Positions 37,164 to 46,788 of a DNA stretch of 64,000 nucleotides are shown here, in pieces. Source of the DNA: Streptomyces sp. NBC_00568 (GTDB taxonomy: Bacteria > Actinomycetota > Actinomycetes > Streptomycetales > Streptomycetaceae); NCBI RefSeq assembly GCF_026341855.1, contig NZ_JAPENW010000001.1:6563001-6627000 (forward strand), given 5' to 3'. The position numbers and the translations under genes were made by a program. Position 1 is the first letter of the stretch, and each line of letters starts with the position of its first letter. The notes under the pieces were generated by a model that had not been told where the DNA came from, made no database searches, and was given only the letters and a program-made list of their open reading frames with translations.

Positions 37164-40100
37164 GCAATCCCCGACAAGGACCACGCCGCGTGCACCAGGT
37201 GTTCGCGGACACCGCCGCCGACCGCCCGGACACCGTGGCCGTCGAGGCGGTGGACGGAACCCTGACGTACGGCGAACTGGACCGACAGGCCAACCGTGTC
37301 GCCCACCGGCTGCGGGCGGCGGGGGTGGGACCCGAGTCCGTGGTGGGCGTGCTGCTGCACCGCCGCCGGGGCCTGCTGCCCGTGCTCCTCGGCATCTGGA
37401 AGGCAGGCGGCTCCCACCTCCCGCTGGACCCGGCACTCCCGCGCGAACGCCTCGCCTACATGCTCGGCGCGGCAGGCGCCCGGCTCGTGGTGACCGAGAC
37501 GGACCTGGCGGAGCGCGTGGCGGCCCGCCCCGACCGGCCGCGACCCGACTCATCGCGCCCCGACGCCCCGCGTACGGGCGACCCGCGTTCCATCGAGCCG
37601 CGTTCCCTTGAGCCGCGTTCCCTTGAGCCGCGTTCCCTTGAGCCGGGGTCCGTTGAGCCGGGGTCTGTTAAGCCGCGGTCCTTTGAGCCGGGTCACGTCG
37701 AGCCGGGTTCCGGCGGGCCGGGGCCGGACGTCACCGGCCGCTTCGACGGCGTACTCCTGGATCTGGACCAGGAACGGGACGCGATCGCCGGACAGCCGGA
37801 CACGGCACCCGAGTCGGACCTCGGGGCGTCCGACGGACCGCGGGACAGCCTGCAACACAGCCTCGCCTACACGCTCTTCACCTCCGGCTCGACCGGACGC
37901 CCCAAAGGCGTGCAGATCGCCCACCGTTCGCTCCTGAATCTCCTCTTCTCGATGCGGGAGCGCTTCCGGTCCGGCCCCGATCACATCTGGCTGGCGGCGA
38001 CTTCGCTGTCGTTCGACATCTCCGCGGCCGAGCTGTACCTGCCGCTGATCACCGGTGGCAGGATCGTGCTCGCCGGTGACGAGCAGACGGGCGACTCCGG
38101 GGCGCTGCTGGAGCTGATCGACGGCCGGGGTGTCACCCATGTGCAGGCCACCCCCGCGGGCTGGAAGCTGCTGCGAGCCGCCGGGTTCGAGCACCGGACC
38201 GTCACCGCCATCACCACGGGGGAGGCCTGTCCGCCGCCCCTGGCACGGGAGTTGCACGGGCATGTGGAACGGCTCGTCGACCTGTACGGGCCGACCGAGA
38301 CGACCATCTGGGCCACCGGATGGGAGGTCGAGGCCGGAGTGGCCACGGTGCCGATCGGCCGCCCGATCCACAACATGCGGGCCTACGTGCTCGACACGGC
38401 GCTCCAGCCCGTCCCGGTGGGCGTGGTCGGTGAACTGTATGTGGGCGGCACCGGTGTGGCCCGCGGCTATGTGGGCCGGCCCGCCCTGACCGCCGAGCGG
38501 TTTCTGCCCGAGCCGTTCGGCGGGGCGCCGGGCTCGCGCATGTACCGGACCGGTGACCTGGCGCGCTATCGCGCGGACGGCGAACTGGAGTACCTGGGCC
38601 GCGAGGACCATCAGGTGAAGATCCGCGGCTACCGCATCGAACTCGGTGAGATCGAGGAGCGGTTGCTGCGCCGGGAGGGTGTGCGGGACGCCGTCGTCGT
38701 GGTCCGTGAGGACCCGGGCGGGGAGAAGTGGCTGGCGGCGTACGTCGCCGTCGACCCCGCCTCGGCCACGGACCAGGAGACGCTGCGCGCCGGCCTGACG
38801 GCGGAACTCCCCTCGTACATGGTGCCCGCGGCGTTCGTCCTGCTCGACGAGCTCCCGCTGAACGCGGCCGGCAAGATCGACCGCAAGGCGCTCCCGGCCC
38901 CCGGCCGTTCGGCGCTGGCCGCCGACGGGGCGTACGTCGCGCCGCGCACCCCGACCGAACAGCGCATGGCGGACGTCTGCGCCGAGGTGCTGGGCGTCCC
39001 GGACGTGGGTGTTCGTGACCGGCTGGCCGATCTCGGGGCCGATTCCATGCGGATCGTCCATGTTCTCGCGGCCGCCCGTCGCGCAGGCCTCGCCCTTACC
39101 TTGCGCATGCTCCTCGACAACGGAACGATCGAGGACCTCGCGACGGCCCTCGAAGCGACGAGAACGACTACGGGAGAGACACCGACGATGACGACCGGCG
39201 GCGGCAGCGGTCCCTCCTCGGACGAGATCGAGCGGGTCATGGCACAGCACCGGATCCCGGGCGCGGCCGTCGCGCTGCTGCGCGACGGAGAACCCGTCGG
39301 CGTGCACGCCCACGGAGTCCGCTCGACCGAGACGGGCGCGCCGGTCACCCTGCGCACCCGCTTCCAGGCCGGTTCCATCAGCAAGCACATCTCGGCCTAC
39401 GCCGCGCTGCGCCTCGTCGACCGCGGCGCGCTCGACCTCGACGGGGACCTGGACGGCGTGCTCATCAGCCGTACGCTGCCGAAGGCGCCCGGCGGACGGC
39501 CCGTGACGCTGCGCCAGTGTCTGTCCAACACCTCGGGTCTCGCGGGCACCCAGGCCACCTGGTGGCGTCCCGACGAGGTGATGCCGGACCTCTCCGGCAT
39601 CCTGGACCAGGTCCGGGCGGAGCACGAGCCCGGCTCCCTGTTCCGCAAGGACGGTGCCCAGTGGGCGGTGGTCGAGCAGGTCGTGGCCGATGTCACGGGC
39701 CAGGACTTCGACAAGGCCGTCCAGGAGCTGGTCTTCGAGCCGCTGGGTATGCGGGACAGCGCCTTCGGGGCGCCCGGCGGCGCGGACGCGGCGACGGGAC
39801 ACGACCAGCACGGGCGTGAACTCGCCGGCGGCCACCGGGTGCGACCGGTGCGGGCGGGCAGCGGTCTGTGGTCCACCCCCGCCGACCTGGCCGTCTTCGC
39901 GGGGGCCCTGCGGCGCGCGCACCGAGGCCTGTGCGACCTGTTGTCCGCACGCCTCGCGGGCGTGATGCTCACCGAGGCCTTTCCCGGCAGCTTCTACGGA
40001 TTGGGCACCGTGATCGACGGCACGCAGGGTGAGCCCGAGTTCGGCCACGGCGGCCAGACCGCCGGATTCCGCGCGCTCTCCTCGGTGCGGCTGCGGTCCG

Positions 40101-40192
40101 GCACCGGCCTCGTCGTGATGACGAACTCGGACAACGGCAAGGAGGTCCACCGGGCCGTCGCCGCCGCTCTCGGAAGGATCATCTCCGCCTAG
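37160..40192 (+). CDS. NRPS3: A-T with C-terminal beta-lactamase-like domain
   Basis: A 1010-residue termination protein. The A domain (about 1-590) has LFTSGSTGRPKG and a by-eye code D-I-A-Q-I-T-L-I-W-K, closest to Gly codes such as DILQLGLIWK. A five-residue tandem repeat interrupts it near 142-186. The T domain has Ser629 in LGADSM. From about 677 a serine beta-lactamase/penicillin-binding-protein fold follows: SISK (Ser739, Lys742) and HGG (His963) are present, but the usual YxN motif reads KDG in the aligned phrase LFRKDGAQW. Related penicillin-binding-type thioesterases such as SurE release and cyclise peptides, so this domain probably ends synthesis. The ATG overlaps the NRPS2 stop. 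A hydrolytic or inactive domain is possible given the missing Tyr. Confidence 0.9.
37583..37717 (+). repeat. 15-nt tandem repeat inside the NRPS3 A domain
   Basis: Nine in-frame 15-nt units encode PRSLE-type pentapeptides (PRSIE, PRSLE three times, PGSVE, PGSVK, PRSFE, PGHVE, PGSGG). It is placed between core motifs A2 and A3, in a surface-loop position. Three central units are identical at DNA level, indicating recent expansion. Confidence 0.9.
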
Positions 40193-40224
40193 CGCAAGGC
40201 GCAGCCAAGCCAAAGAAGGCGACG

Positions 40225-40254
40225 GATAACGCAGGAATAACGGTCCTCCATAGT
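40225..40254 (+). promoter_or_regulatory. Candidate SARP promoter: direct heptamers and -10 element
   Basis: GATAACG (40225-40231) and AATAACG (40236-40242) start 11 bp apart. A CATAGT hexamer (40249-40254) follows after 6 bases, the spacing expected for a SARP site over the -35 region. It lies in the 109-bp gap before the SARP gene, suggesting autoregulation or control by the second regulator. The heptamer differs from the sites at 6606 and 25821. Confidence 0.5.
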
Positions 40255-40301
40255 TTTTCCACCGAGTCGAGTTCCGCACATGTCAGAACGGGGGGTGCCG
40301 A

Positions 40302-42158
40302 ATGGACTTCCAAGTCCTCGGCCCGGTGGAAGCCCGCAAGGGTGGCGTAAGAATCGCACTGTCCGGATCCAAGGTGCACACGGTCCTCGCGAGCCTGTTG
40401 CTCGCCCGGGGACGCGTCGTCTCCGACGATCGACTGAGCTCCATGCTGTGGGGGTGGGAGCCGCCCGCCACGGCGGGAGCGCAGATCTACACCTACATGT
40501 CGCGCCTGCGCAAACTGCTCGGCGCCGACGTCGAGATCGACCGGCGCCCGCCGGGCTACGTCCTGCGGGCGCCGCACAGCACGATCGACCTCCTGGAGTT
40601 CGAGCAGCTCGACCGGGAGGGACGCACGGCTCTCGGCCGCGGCCGCCATCGGGAGGCCAGCACCCTGCTGAGCCGGGCGCTCGGCCTGTGGCGCGGCGCC
40701 GCGCTCGGCAACGTGACGGAGTACTTGGCGGGTGCCGAACTGGCCCGCCTCGAAGAACTGCGTCTGCACGCCCTGGAGAGCCGCGTCGAAGCCGACCTGG
40801 AGCTCGGCCGGCATGAGCAGCTCACCGCCGAACTCACCGGCCTGGTGGCCGAGTTCCCGCTGCGCGAGAAGCTGCGCGCCCAGCTGATGACGGCCTTCTT
40901 CCGCTGCGGCCAGCAGGCCGACGCGCTGCACACGTACCACGAGGGCCGCAAGGTGCTGGACGAGCAGCTGGGCATCGAGCCCGGTGAGGCCCTCGGCGCC
41001 ACCTATCAGGCCGTCCTCGTCGGCAGCCTCGGTGCCAGGAGCCGGAGCGTCACCCCGCTCCGGACGGCCGTGTCCGCCGCGTACGCCGACGGGGACAGCG
41101 GCGACCCCTACGGGCCGAGCCCGGCCACCCTTCCTCCGGACATCGAGGACTTCATCGGGCGTGAGGAGGAACTGGCCGCCCTGTGCGGGCAGTTGGCCGA
41201 GTCGCGCAAGGGCGGCGGACCGCGCGCCCTGTTGGTGACCGGCATGGCGGGCGTCGGCAAGACGGCGCTCGCGGTACGGGCCGCGCATCGCAGCGCCGGG
41301 CACTTCCCCGACGGCCAGCTCTTCGCCGAACTCGCCCACCCCGACGGCCGCCCCAAGCGGTTGGAGGAGGTCCTGACGGTCCTCCTGAACGCTCTCGGGG
41401 CACCGGTGGAGGGTACGGGGCGCGGCGCCGGGATCGACGAACTGATCCGCCGCTACCGGACCCGTACGGCGGGCAGGCGCCTGCTCGTGGTCCTCGACGG
41501 CGCCGTGGACAGCCGGGAGCTGGACCTGCTGCTGCCGGGGTCGGCCGCGGCCGCCGTCCTCATCACGGGGCGGGCGAGGCTGACCAGAGTGACCCAGGCG
41601 AGGACCACCGTCCTCACCCCCTTCGAGCGGGACACCTCGTACGAGCTGCTGGCGGCCGGTGTCGGCCGGCGAAGGCTGCTCGCCGAACCCGAGGCCACGA
41701 ACGCGGTTCTCGCCTCCTGCGCGGGGCTGCCGCTCGCGGTGCGCATCGCGGGCAGCCGGCTGGCCGCCAGGTCGCACTGGCCGGTCTCCTGGCTGGCGTC
41801 GCGGCTCGCGGAGCCCGAGCATCGGCTGCGCGAACTCTCGTACGGAGGGCTGGAGTTACGTCGCTCACTCCTTCCCTCCTTGAGGCAGCTGCCCGGACAG
41901 GCCGGGCGCACGCTCGTCCGCCTCGCGGGGATCGGCACCGAGCCCTTCCCCGCCCAGCGGGCCGCCCGCCATCTGGCCGAGCCGGAGTCCGCGGCCGAGG
42001 AGAGTCTGGAACACCTGGTGGACGCCGCGCTGCTCGACATCTGCGGAGTCGACCGTCTGGGCCGGCCGCTGTACCGCTTCCACGAGCTGGTCCTGCTCTT
42101 CGCGGAGTCTCTTGCGAGTGCACATTGCGAACGGGAGTGGTCCGCCGCGGCGAGCTGA
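40302..42158 (+). CDS. SARP-family regulator with NB-ARC domain (medium AfsR-like)
   Basis: A 618-residue regulator. Residues 1-95 form an OmpR-like winged-helix DNA-binding domain (VLGPVEARKGG, SDDRLSSMLWG, RKLLGADVEIDRRPPGYVL). Residues 96-245 form the bacterial transcriptional activation domain. An NB-ARC ATPase follows, with Walker A GMAGVGKTAL and LLVVLDGA. The C-terminal tetratricopeptide sensor of full AfsR is absent. It lies 109 bp after NRPS3 on the same strand with its own putative promoter, so it is a likely pathway activator. SARPs bind direct heptamers spaced 11 bp; such repeats occur before both operons. Confidence 0.92.
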   Translation: MDFQVLGPVEARKGGVRIALSGSKVHTVLASLLLARGRVVSDDRLSSMLWGWEPPATAGAQIYTYMSRLRKLLGADVEIDRRPPGYVLRAPHSTIDLLEFEQLDREGRTALGRGRHREASTLLSRALGLWRGAALGNVTEYLAGAELARLEELRLHALESRVEADLELGRHEQLTAELTGLVAEFPLREKLRAQLMTAFFRCGQQADALHTYHEGRKVLDEQLGIEPGEALGATYQAVLVGSLGARSRSVTPLRTAVSAAYADGDSGDPYGPSPATLPPDIEDFIGREEELAALCGQLAESRKGGGPRALLVTGMAGVGKTALAVRAAHRSAGHFPDGQLFAELAHPDGRPKRLEEVLTVLLNALGAPVEGTGRGAGIDELIRRYRTRTAGRRLLVVLDGAVDSRELDLLLPGSAAAAVLITGRARLTRVTQARTTVLTPFERDTSYELLAAGVGRRRLLAEPEATNAVLASCAGLPLAVRIAGSRLAARSHWPVSWLASRLAEPEHRLRELSYGGLELRRSLLPSLRQLPGQAGRTLVRLAGIGTEPFPAQRAARHLAEPESAAEESLEHLVDAALLDICGVDRLGRPLYRFHELVLLFAESLASAHCEREWSAAAS

Positions 42159-42257
42159 TGACAGCGGCGCCCGCAGTTCGGGATACGGCCTGAATCGGGC
42201 CGACACTGGTCCGGCTCCGCCGATGCGGGGCCGGACCGGTCTGTCGACGGTGGCTGC

Positions 42258-42419
42258 TCAGTGCCAGTCCTCCTCGTCGAGGCCGACGACCGTCGAACTG
42301 GCCGGACCGGCGGCGGTCGTGGCGGCGCCGGCGAGGGGTCCCGCCGCGCCGAGCGCGCAGAGCGCGATGATCCAGACCGTGACTATCTGCCTCGCGGCCG
42401 TACTCCAGTTGTGCTGCAT
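42258..42419 (-). CDS. Small hydrophobic peptide, 53 residues
   Basis: A short minus-strand gene. GGAG stands 8 bases before the ATG, and the peptide has one hydrophobic segment (IVTVWIIALCALGAAGPLAG) and an acidic tail ending DEEDW. One membrane span or a signal-peptide-like N-terminus is plausible. It faces the SARP gene tail to tail and lies downstream of the large AfsR-like gene. I do not recognise a family. Codon bias and the ribosome-binding site support a real gene, but its size leaves doubt. Confidence 0.55.
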   Translation of the reverse strand: MQHNWSTAARQIVTVWIIALCALGAAGPLAGAATTAAGPASSTVVGLDEEDWH

Positions 42420-42984
42420 GGCGACTCTCCGTTCGTCGGCGGTGGCGGGTGCGCCGGGTGACGGTGCCCGGCACCGACGCCCTCGTTCGCAATCGAAACT
42501 ACGGGCGCCGGGCTTCGGCCCCCTATCGATCCGCTTTCGTCCCACACCTCACCGACCCCCGCTACACCGAAAACCGCCACGCCCGCCCACCGGCTCAACA
42601 CCACCCACCGACCCGCCGGCCTGCCGACCCGCCTGCCCACCCGCCCCTGGTCCGCCGGCCTCCTGGCCCACTGGCCCCTGGTCCGCCGACTCGCCGGCCC
42701 ACCGGCCCCTGGTCCGCCGACCTGCCGACCCGCGTGCCCACCGGCCCCGGCCCGCCGACCTCCCGGCCCACTGGCCCTTGGCTTACCGGCCCCCGGGCCC
42801 CCGGGCAACAGGCCTCCCGGCCCACCGACCCCCCGACCCGCGCAGGGCCCCGCCCGGATCCCGGCCCCGGCGCACCCGACAGCCCCGCTCGTGCCGTTCC
42901 GGACGGACGAGGGGACGAGCCGGGTCCTGCTCCGGGGAGCGTGGCGGACGTCGGTCCGGGTCCCGCTTCGGGGCGTACCGCGAC
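42420..42984. repeat. Intergenic stretch with degenerate 31-bp tandem repeats
   Basis: No trustworthy gene lies here. Three units beginning GCCCCTGGTCCGCCG start at 42643, 42674 and 42705, exactly 31 bp apart, and looser copies continue to about 42800. The array is very rich in C on the plus strand. The frames crossing it are repeat-driven low-complexity Pro/Arg/Gly sequences, not genes. Confidence 0.75.
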
Positions 42985-45900
42985 TCAGTGCCGGCGGGCC
43001 GGCGCCGTGGCCGCGGTGCGTGTCGCGCCTCCGCGTTGCTGGGAGTCGCCCGACGAGGCCCGCGTCGGCGGCTGCGACGAAGCGCTCTCCGGACGCAGCG
43101 CGTCCAGGGCACCGTCGACCCGTTCCAGCCAGGACTTCACATCGATCCGGGCGAAGCAGTCCCGGGCCTCCGTCAGATGGCGCAGGGCGCGGGCCCGGTG
43201 ACCGCACTTGGCGCAGGCCTCGCCCAGGACCAGCTTGATCCTCCCCTCCACCAGCGGATTGCTGACCTGCTCCGCCGCGTCGAGGGCCTGCGTCAGCGTC
43301 ATCCGGGCCTGCTCCCAGCGGCCCGCCCCGAGCCGGACCTCGCCGAGCGCGAGGAGCCCGTGCGCGAGCCCCAGCGTGTCGGAGTTGTCCTGCACGATCC
43401 GGACCATGCGCAGCAGGGCCTCCTCGGCCCGGACGAAGCGCCCCTGGGCGAGCAGCACCCGGCCCAGCCGGTGGGTGGCGAGCGCGAGACTGCGTGAGCC
43501 GCCCTCCCCGATGGCCTCGGCGACCCGGACGGACTCCCGGGCCAGCTCGGCCGCACGGTCGACGGAGCCGCGGTCGAGCTCGATCTGCGCCATGTTGTTG
43601 AGCACGTGGGCCTCCGAGGAGAGGTCGCCCACCGCACGGAACACCTCGAGAGCCTCTCTGCTGCGGCTCATCGCTCTCGTCAGCTCGCCGCGCATCTCGT
43701 CGATCATTGCCATGCTGCGCAGCACCAGCGCCCGGCCGTGCCGCTCCCCGGCCCGGGTGTGCAGGGCCAGCGCGGCGGCGAAGTTCTCGTCGGCCTCCGG
43801 GAAACGCCGCAGCCGCATCTCCAGGGCACCCAGGATGTGCAGCATCGCGCCCTGCCCCCGGACGTTCCCGGCGGCCCGCGTCGCGGCCAGGGCGTTCTCC
43901 GCGCAGGCGCGCCAGTCGTCGGTGTGGTCCCGGGTCTCGAAGAGCACCACCGTGGACATGGCGAGATCCCAGGCCAGTTCGTCCAGGCCCAGCTCCGCCG
44001 CCTGTTCCACCACGGCGGACAGGGTGAGGCGTTCCGCCTCCAGCCACTGCAGGGGCCGGTCGGCGAGATCGGCGGCCACGTCGGCGGGCAGCGGACGGCG
44101 GACGGCGGTGCCGTGGATGATGCTGAAGTCGCCGCCGTAGAAGCGCCGGTGGGCCTGGTCGGCCAGGGACAGCGCACCGCTGAAGACCCGCTCGCGCGCG
44201 GCCTGCCGCTGCGGCTCGGACTCCTCGTCGTGGGCACGCTCGTGGGCGTACAGCCTGAGCAGGTTCTGGAAGCGGTAACGCGGCCGGCCCGTCGGGTCGG
44301 TGCCGGCGACGTCCAGGAACTGCGCGTCGACCAGCTGCTCCAGGAGACGCTCCGCCGTCGCGGAGTCCGTGTCGAGGGCCGCGGCGCCGAGCCACGGAGC
44401 GAAGTCGGGGATCTCCAGCAGGCCGAGCAGCCGGTAGAGCCGGGCGGCCTCGTCGCTCAGGCAGCGATAGCTCAGCGCGAAACCCGCTCTGACCTGTGAC
44501 TCGCCCTCGCTCAGCTCGTCCAGCCTGCGCCGCTCGTCACTGAGCAGCGCGACGAGCCGCGCCACGGTCCAGTGCGGTTTGGCGGCGAGCCGGGCTCCGG
44601 CGATCCGCAGGGCGAGCGGCAGCCGGTCGCAGAGCTCGGCGACCCGGGCGACGGACGCGGGGTCGTCCGCGACACGCCGTTCGCCGACGATCCGCCCGAG
44701 CAGCTCGACCGCCTCGGGTGCGGTCAGGCGGCCCAGCTGCACCCGGCAACGCGGTGGCCAGGCCACGAGCTCGGCGAGCTGCTCCCGGCTGGTGATCAGC
44801 ACGCAGCAGCCGGGGCTGCTGGGCAGCAGCGGCACGATGTGCGGGTAGGAGTGCACATTGTCGAGGACCACGAGGACCCGCCGATCGGCCAGGATGCTGC
44901 GGTACAGCGCGGCCCGCTCCTCGAGGCCGACGGGTATGCGGTCGGCGGGCGCCCCGAGCGCGCGCAGGAACCGGCCGAGAATCTCACCGACCGGGGTCGG
45001 TTCGTGGTTCTCGTCGTAGCCGCGCAGATCGGCGAAGAGGTGGCCGTCGGGGAAGTGCTCGGCGACGCTGTGCGCCCAGTGCACGGCCAGGCAGGTCTTG
45101 CCCAGACCACCGACTCCGGTGATGAGACCGGCCGTCGGCCCCCGTACTTCCTCCGTGCGATCCAGCAGAGCGTCCAGCAGCGTCATTTCCTCCGTGCGAC
45201 CGGTGAACCCCGCGACGTCCGGCGGTAGTTCGAACGGCTTGGCCGCCGGGTCGCGTGGCCGCTCGTGCTCCGGGGCGGCCTGCTCCCGGTCGCGCGCGGC
45301 GGGCACGAGGTCGTCGTGCAGGATCGCGTCGTGCAACTCGCGTAGAGCCGGGCCGGGTTCGAGCCCGAGTTCGCTGACGAACAGCCGCCGCCCTAATCGG
45401 AACGTCTCCAGCGCCTCGGCACGACGGCCGGAACGATACTGCGCGGTGATCAGGTGGTGCCGGGTGCGCTCCCGCATGGGGTGCGCGCGGACCGTGGCGG
45501 CCAGTTCCGGAATGACTCTCTGGTGATGGCCGAGTTCCAGCTCGACGGCGATCGCGTCGTCGTAGGTGTTGAGACGCAACTCCTCCAGCCGCCGCGCCTC
45601 GTCCTCCACCGCCGCTCCGGTCACCCCCGCGAGCGCCGGGCCGTGCCACAGACGCAGTGCGTCGGAGTAGTGCCGGGCGGCGTCGGCGAGCCGCTTCTCC
45701 TGGACGGCGTGTTCGGCCCGGGAGACGAGCGCCGAGAATTCGAGGTTGTCCAGCTGATGACCGCCGACGCGCAGCAGATATCCCGGATGCGCGGTGACGA
45801 TGACTTCCCCGGTGATTCCAGCTTTCCTGATTGATTTGCGCAAGGCGGCGATGCAAATCGAAACCTGGGTGCGTGCCGTGGCGGGAGGTTGGTCTCCCCA

Positions 45901-46059
45901 GACCGCGTCGACCAGTTTGTCTACAGATACGGTCCTCTCCGGATTGAGCAACAAGAGTGCCAGAATGGTGCGATGGCGCGGCCCGCCCACCTTCACCTGT
46001 ACATCGTGTGCGAGTACGCCCAGCGGACCGAGAATCTTGAAGCGCAACGGCTTCTCCAC
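42985..46059 (-). CDS. AfsR-like SARP regulator with NB-ARC and TPR domains
   Basis: A full-length AfsR-type regulator of 1024 residues. The N-terminal winged helix (FKILGPLGVLA, SVDKLVDAVWGDQPP, AHPGYLLRVGG) and activation domain span about 1-255. The NB-ARC ATPase follows, with Walker A GVGGLGKTCLA, VLVVLDNVHS and LPLALRIAGARLA. From about 680 there are tetratricopeptide-like repeats, for example RALVLRSMAMIDEMRG and AHVLNNMAQIELDRG. The tail is Ser/Thr/Ala-rich. The GTG start is preceded by GGGGAGG. It is transcribed towards the cluster, from the far side of the 31-bp repeat array. It may control the cluster or act more widely; AfsR-type proteins can be phosphorylated, which cannot be judged here. 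Confidence 0.92.
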   Translation of the reverse strand: MEKPLRFKILGPLGVLAHDVQVKVGGPRHRTILALLLLNPERTVSVDKLVDAVWGDQPPATARTQVSICIAALRKSIRKAGITGEVIVTAHPGYLLRVGGHQLDNLEFSALVSRAEHAVQEKRLADAARHYSDALRLWHGPALAGVTGAAVEDEARRLEELRLNTYDDAIAVELELGHHQRVIPELAATVRAHPMRERTRHHLITAQYRSGRRAEALETFRLGRRLFVSELGLEPGPALRELHDAILHDDLVPAARDREQAAPEHERPRDPAAKPFELPPDVAGFTGRTEEMTLLDALLDRTEEVRGPTAGLITGVGGLGKTCLAVHWAHSVAEHFPDGHLFADLRGYDENHEPTPVGEILGRFLRALGAPADRIPVGLEERAALYRSILADRRVLVVLDNVHSYPHIVPLLPSSPGCCVLITSREQLAELVAWPPRCRVQLGRLTAPEAVELLGRIVGERRVADDPASVARVAELCDRLPLALRIAGARLAAKPHWTVARLVALLSDERRRLDELSEGESQVRAGFALSYRCLSDEAARLYRLLGLLEIPDFAPWLGAAALDTDSATAERLLEQLVDAQFLDVAGTDPTGRPRYRFQNLLRLYAHERAHDEESEPQRQAARERVFSGALSLADQAHRRFYGGDFSIIHGTAVRRPLPADVAADLADRPLQWLEAERLTLSAVVEQAAELGLDELAWDLAMSTVVLFETRDHTDDWRACAENALAATRAAGNVRGQGAMLHILGALEMRLRRFPEADENFAAALALHTRAGERHGRALVLRSMAMIDEMRGELTRAMSRSREALEVFRAVGDLSSEAHVLNNMAQIELDRGSVDRAAELARESVRVAEAIGEGGSRSLALATHRLGRVLLAQGRFVRAEEALLRMVRIVQDNSDTLGLAHGLLALGEVRLGAGRWEQARMTLTQALDAAEQVSNPLVEGRIKLVLGEACAKCGHRARALRHLTEARDCFARIDVKSWLERVDGALDALRPESASSQPPTRASSGDSQQRGGATRTAATAPARRH

Positions 46060-46331
46060 TTGCCCTCCCCTGCTCCGAAGTCCCTGCCGAAGCTCGTGGG
46101 TGCCCCGTGACGGGCCATGGTTGATCCATTCTATGCACCCGGAGATGTGGAATTGTTAATTCCAGAGGAAGGGCCGGATTTGGTTGTTTCTGAATACGCG
46201 TCAGTAGGGTTGATGTTGAGTAAAGGATTCTGTTTGCGGATCAATAACCTGGGCGAAAGTTATTTCCTGAACAAGTCTCAGCTTCCCCGGCGGAGTTCGG
46301 CGCTATCGGCTGCGCTTCTTAGCCGGCCCCT
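46060..46331. promoter_or_regulatory. AT-rich upstream region of the AfsR-like gene
   Basis: About 46130-46300 is conspicuously AT-richer than the rest of the window. It contains an inverted repeat GGAATT-GTT-AATTCC (46149-46163). The frame 46117-46356 runs through it but has atypical codons and no family match, so I treat it as regulatory DNA for the minus-strand regulator. Confidence 0.5.
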
Positions 46332-46718
46332 TCAGGGCCGGTGGCGCAAGGGGTGATCGGCCGGGATCTCGACGAGCACGATTTCGGTTCCGTCCGGGTC
46401 CGCGATCCACATCTCGATCAGCCCCCACGGCTCCCGCACCGGCCCGCGCACCACCTCGACACCGGCGGCCGTCAGCTCCTCGTGGGCCGCCGTCAGGTCC
46501 GCGACCTGGAGCCACAGCTTCAGCGCGGGGGAGGGCGGCGTCTCGGACCGGCCGGCGACCTCCAGGAAACCGCCGCCGAGGAAGTACACGGTTCCGCGCT
46601 CGGGCCCCGTACCGAACTCGCGGTAGATGTCCAGGCCGAGCTGCCCACCGTAGAAGGCGCGCGAGCGCTCCGGGTCGGTCGGGCGCAGAAGGGTCCGGCT
46701 GCTCAGTACATGCACCAT
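46332..46718 (-). CDS. VOC family protein, single domain
   Basis: A 128-residue glyoxalase/bleomycin-resistance-like protein. It opens with MVHVLSSRTLLRPTDPERSRAFYGGQLGL and ends with MWIADPDGTEIVLVEIP, the standard module ends. I chose the start at 46718 because the longer upstream frame has no VOC character. It converges with nothing and lies between the AfsR promoter region and a divergent acetyltransferase gene. Its substrate is unknown. Confidence 0.85.
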   Translation of the reverse strand: MVHVLSSRTLLRPTDPERSRAFYGGQLGLDIYREFGTGPERGTVYFLGGGFLEVAGRSETPPSPALKLWLQVADLTAAHEELTAAGVEVVRGPVREPWGLIEMWIADPDGTEIVLVEIPADHPLRHRP

Positions 46719-46788
46719 GCAGCCGGAGCCTAGAGGAGGGTTACGCTCGGGCGTGCCCAGCCGCGCCACTGAATGGAGAACCGCTTCC

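Noticed and set aside
37583..37717. CRISPR-like array
   Set aside because: The 15-nt units are contiguous, in frame and without spacers.
39190..40192. Beta-lactamase resistance gene
   Set aside because: It is the C-terminal domain of NRPS3 in one frame, without its own signal peptide.
42643..42735. CRISPR array in the 31-bp repeats
   Set aside because: Units are directly adjacent and degenerate, with no spacer-repeat alternation and no cas genes.
42112..43497. Plus-strand frame across the 31-bp repeats and the AfsR-like 3' end
   Set aside because: Low-complexity Pro/Arg sequence, antisense to a well-supported regulator.
46117..46356. 79-residue plus-strand frame
   Set aside because: Atypical codon use in an AT-rich regulatory region and no family resemblance.
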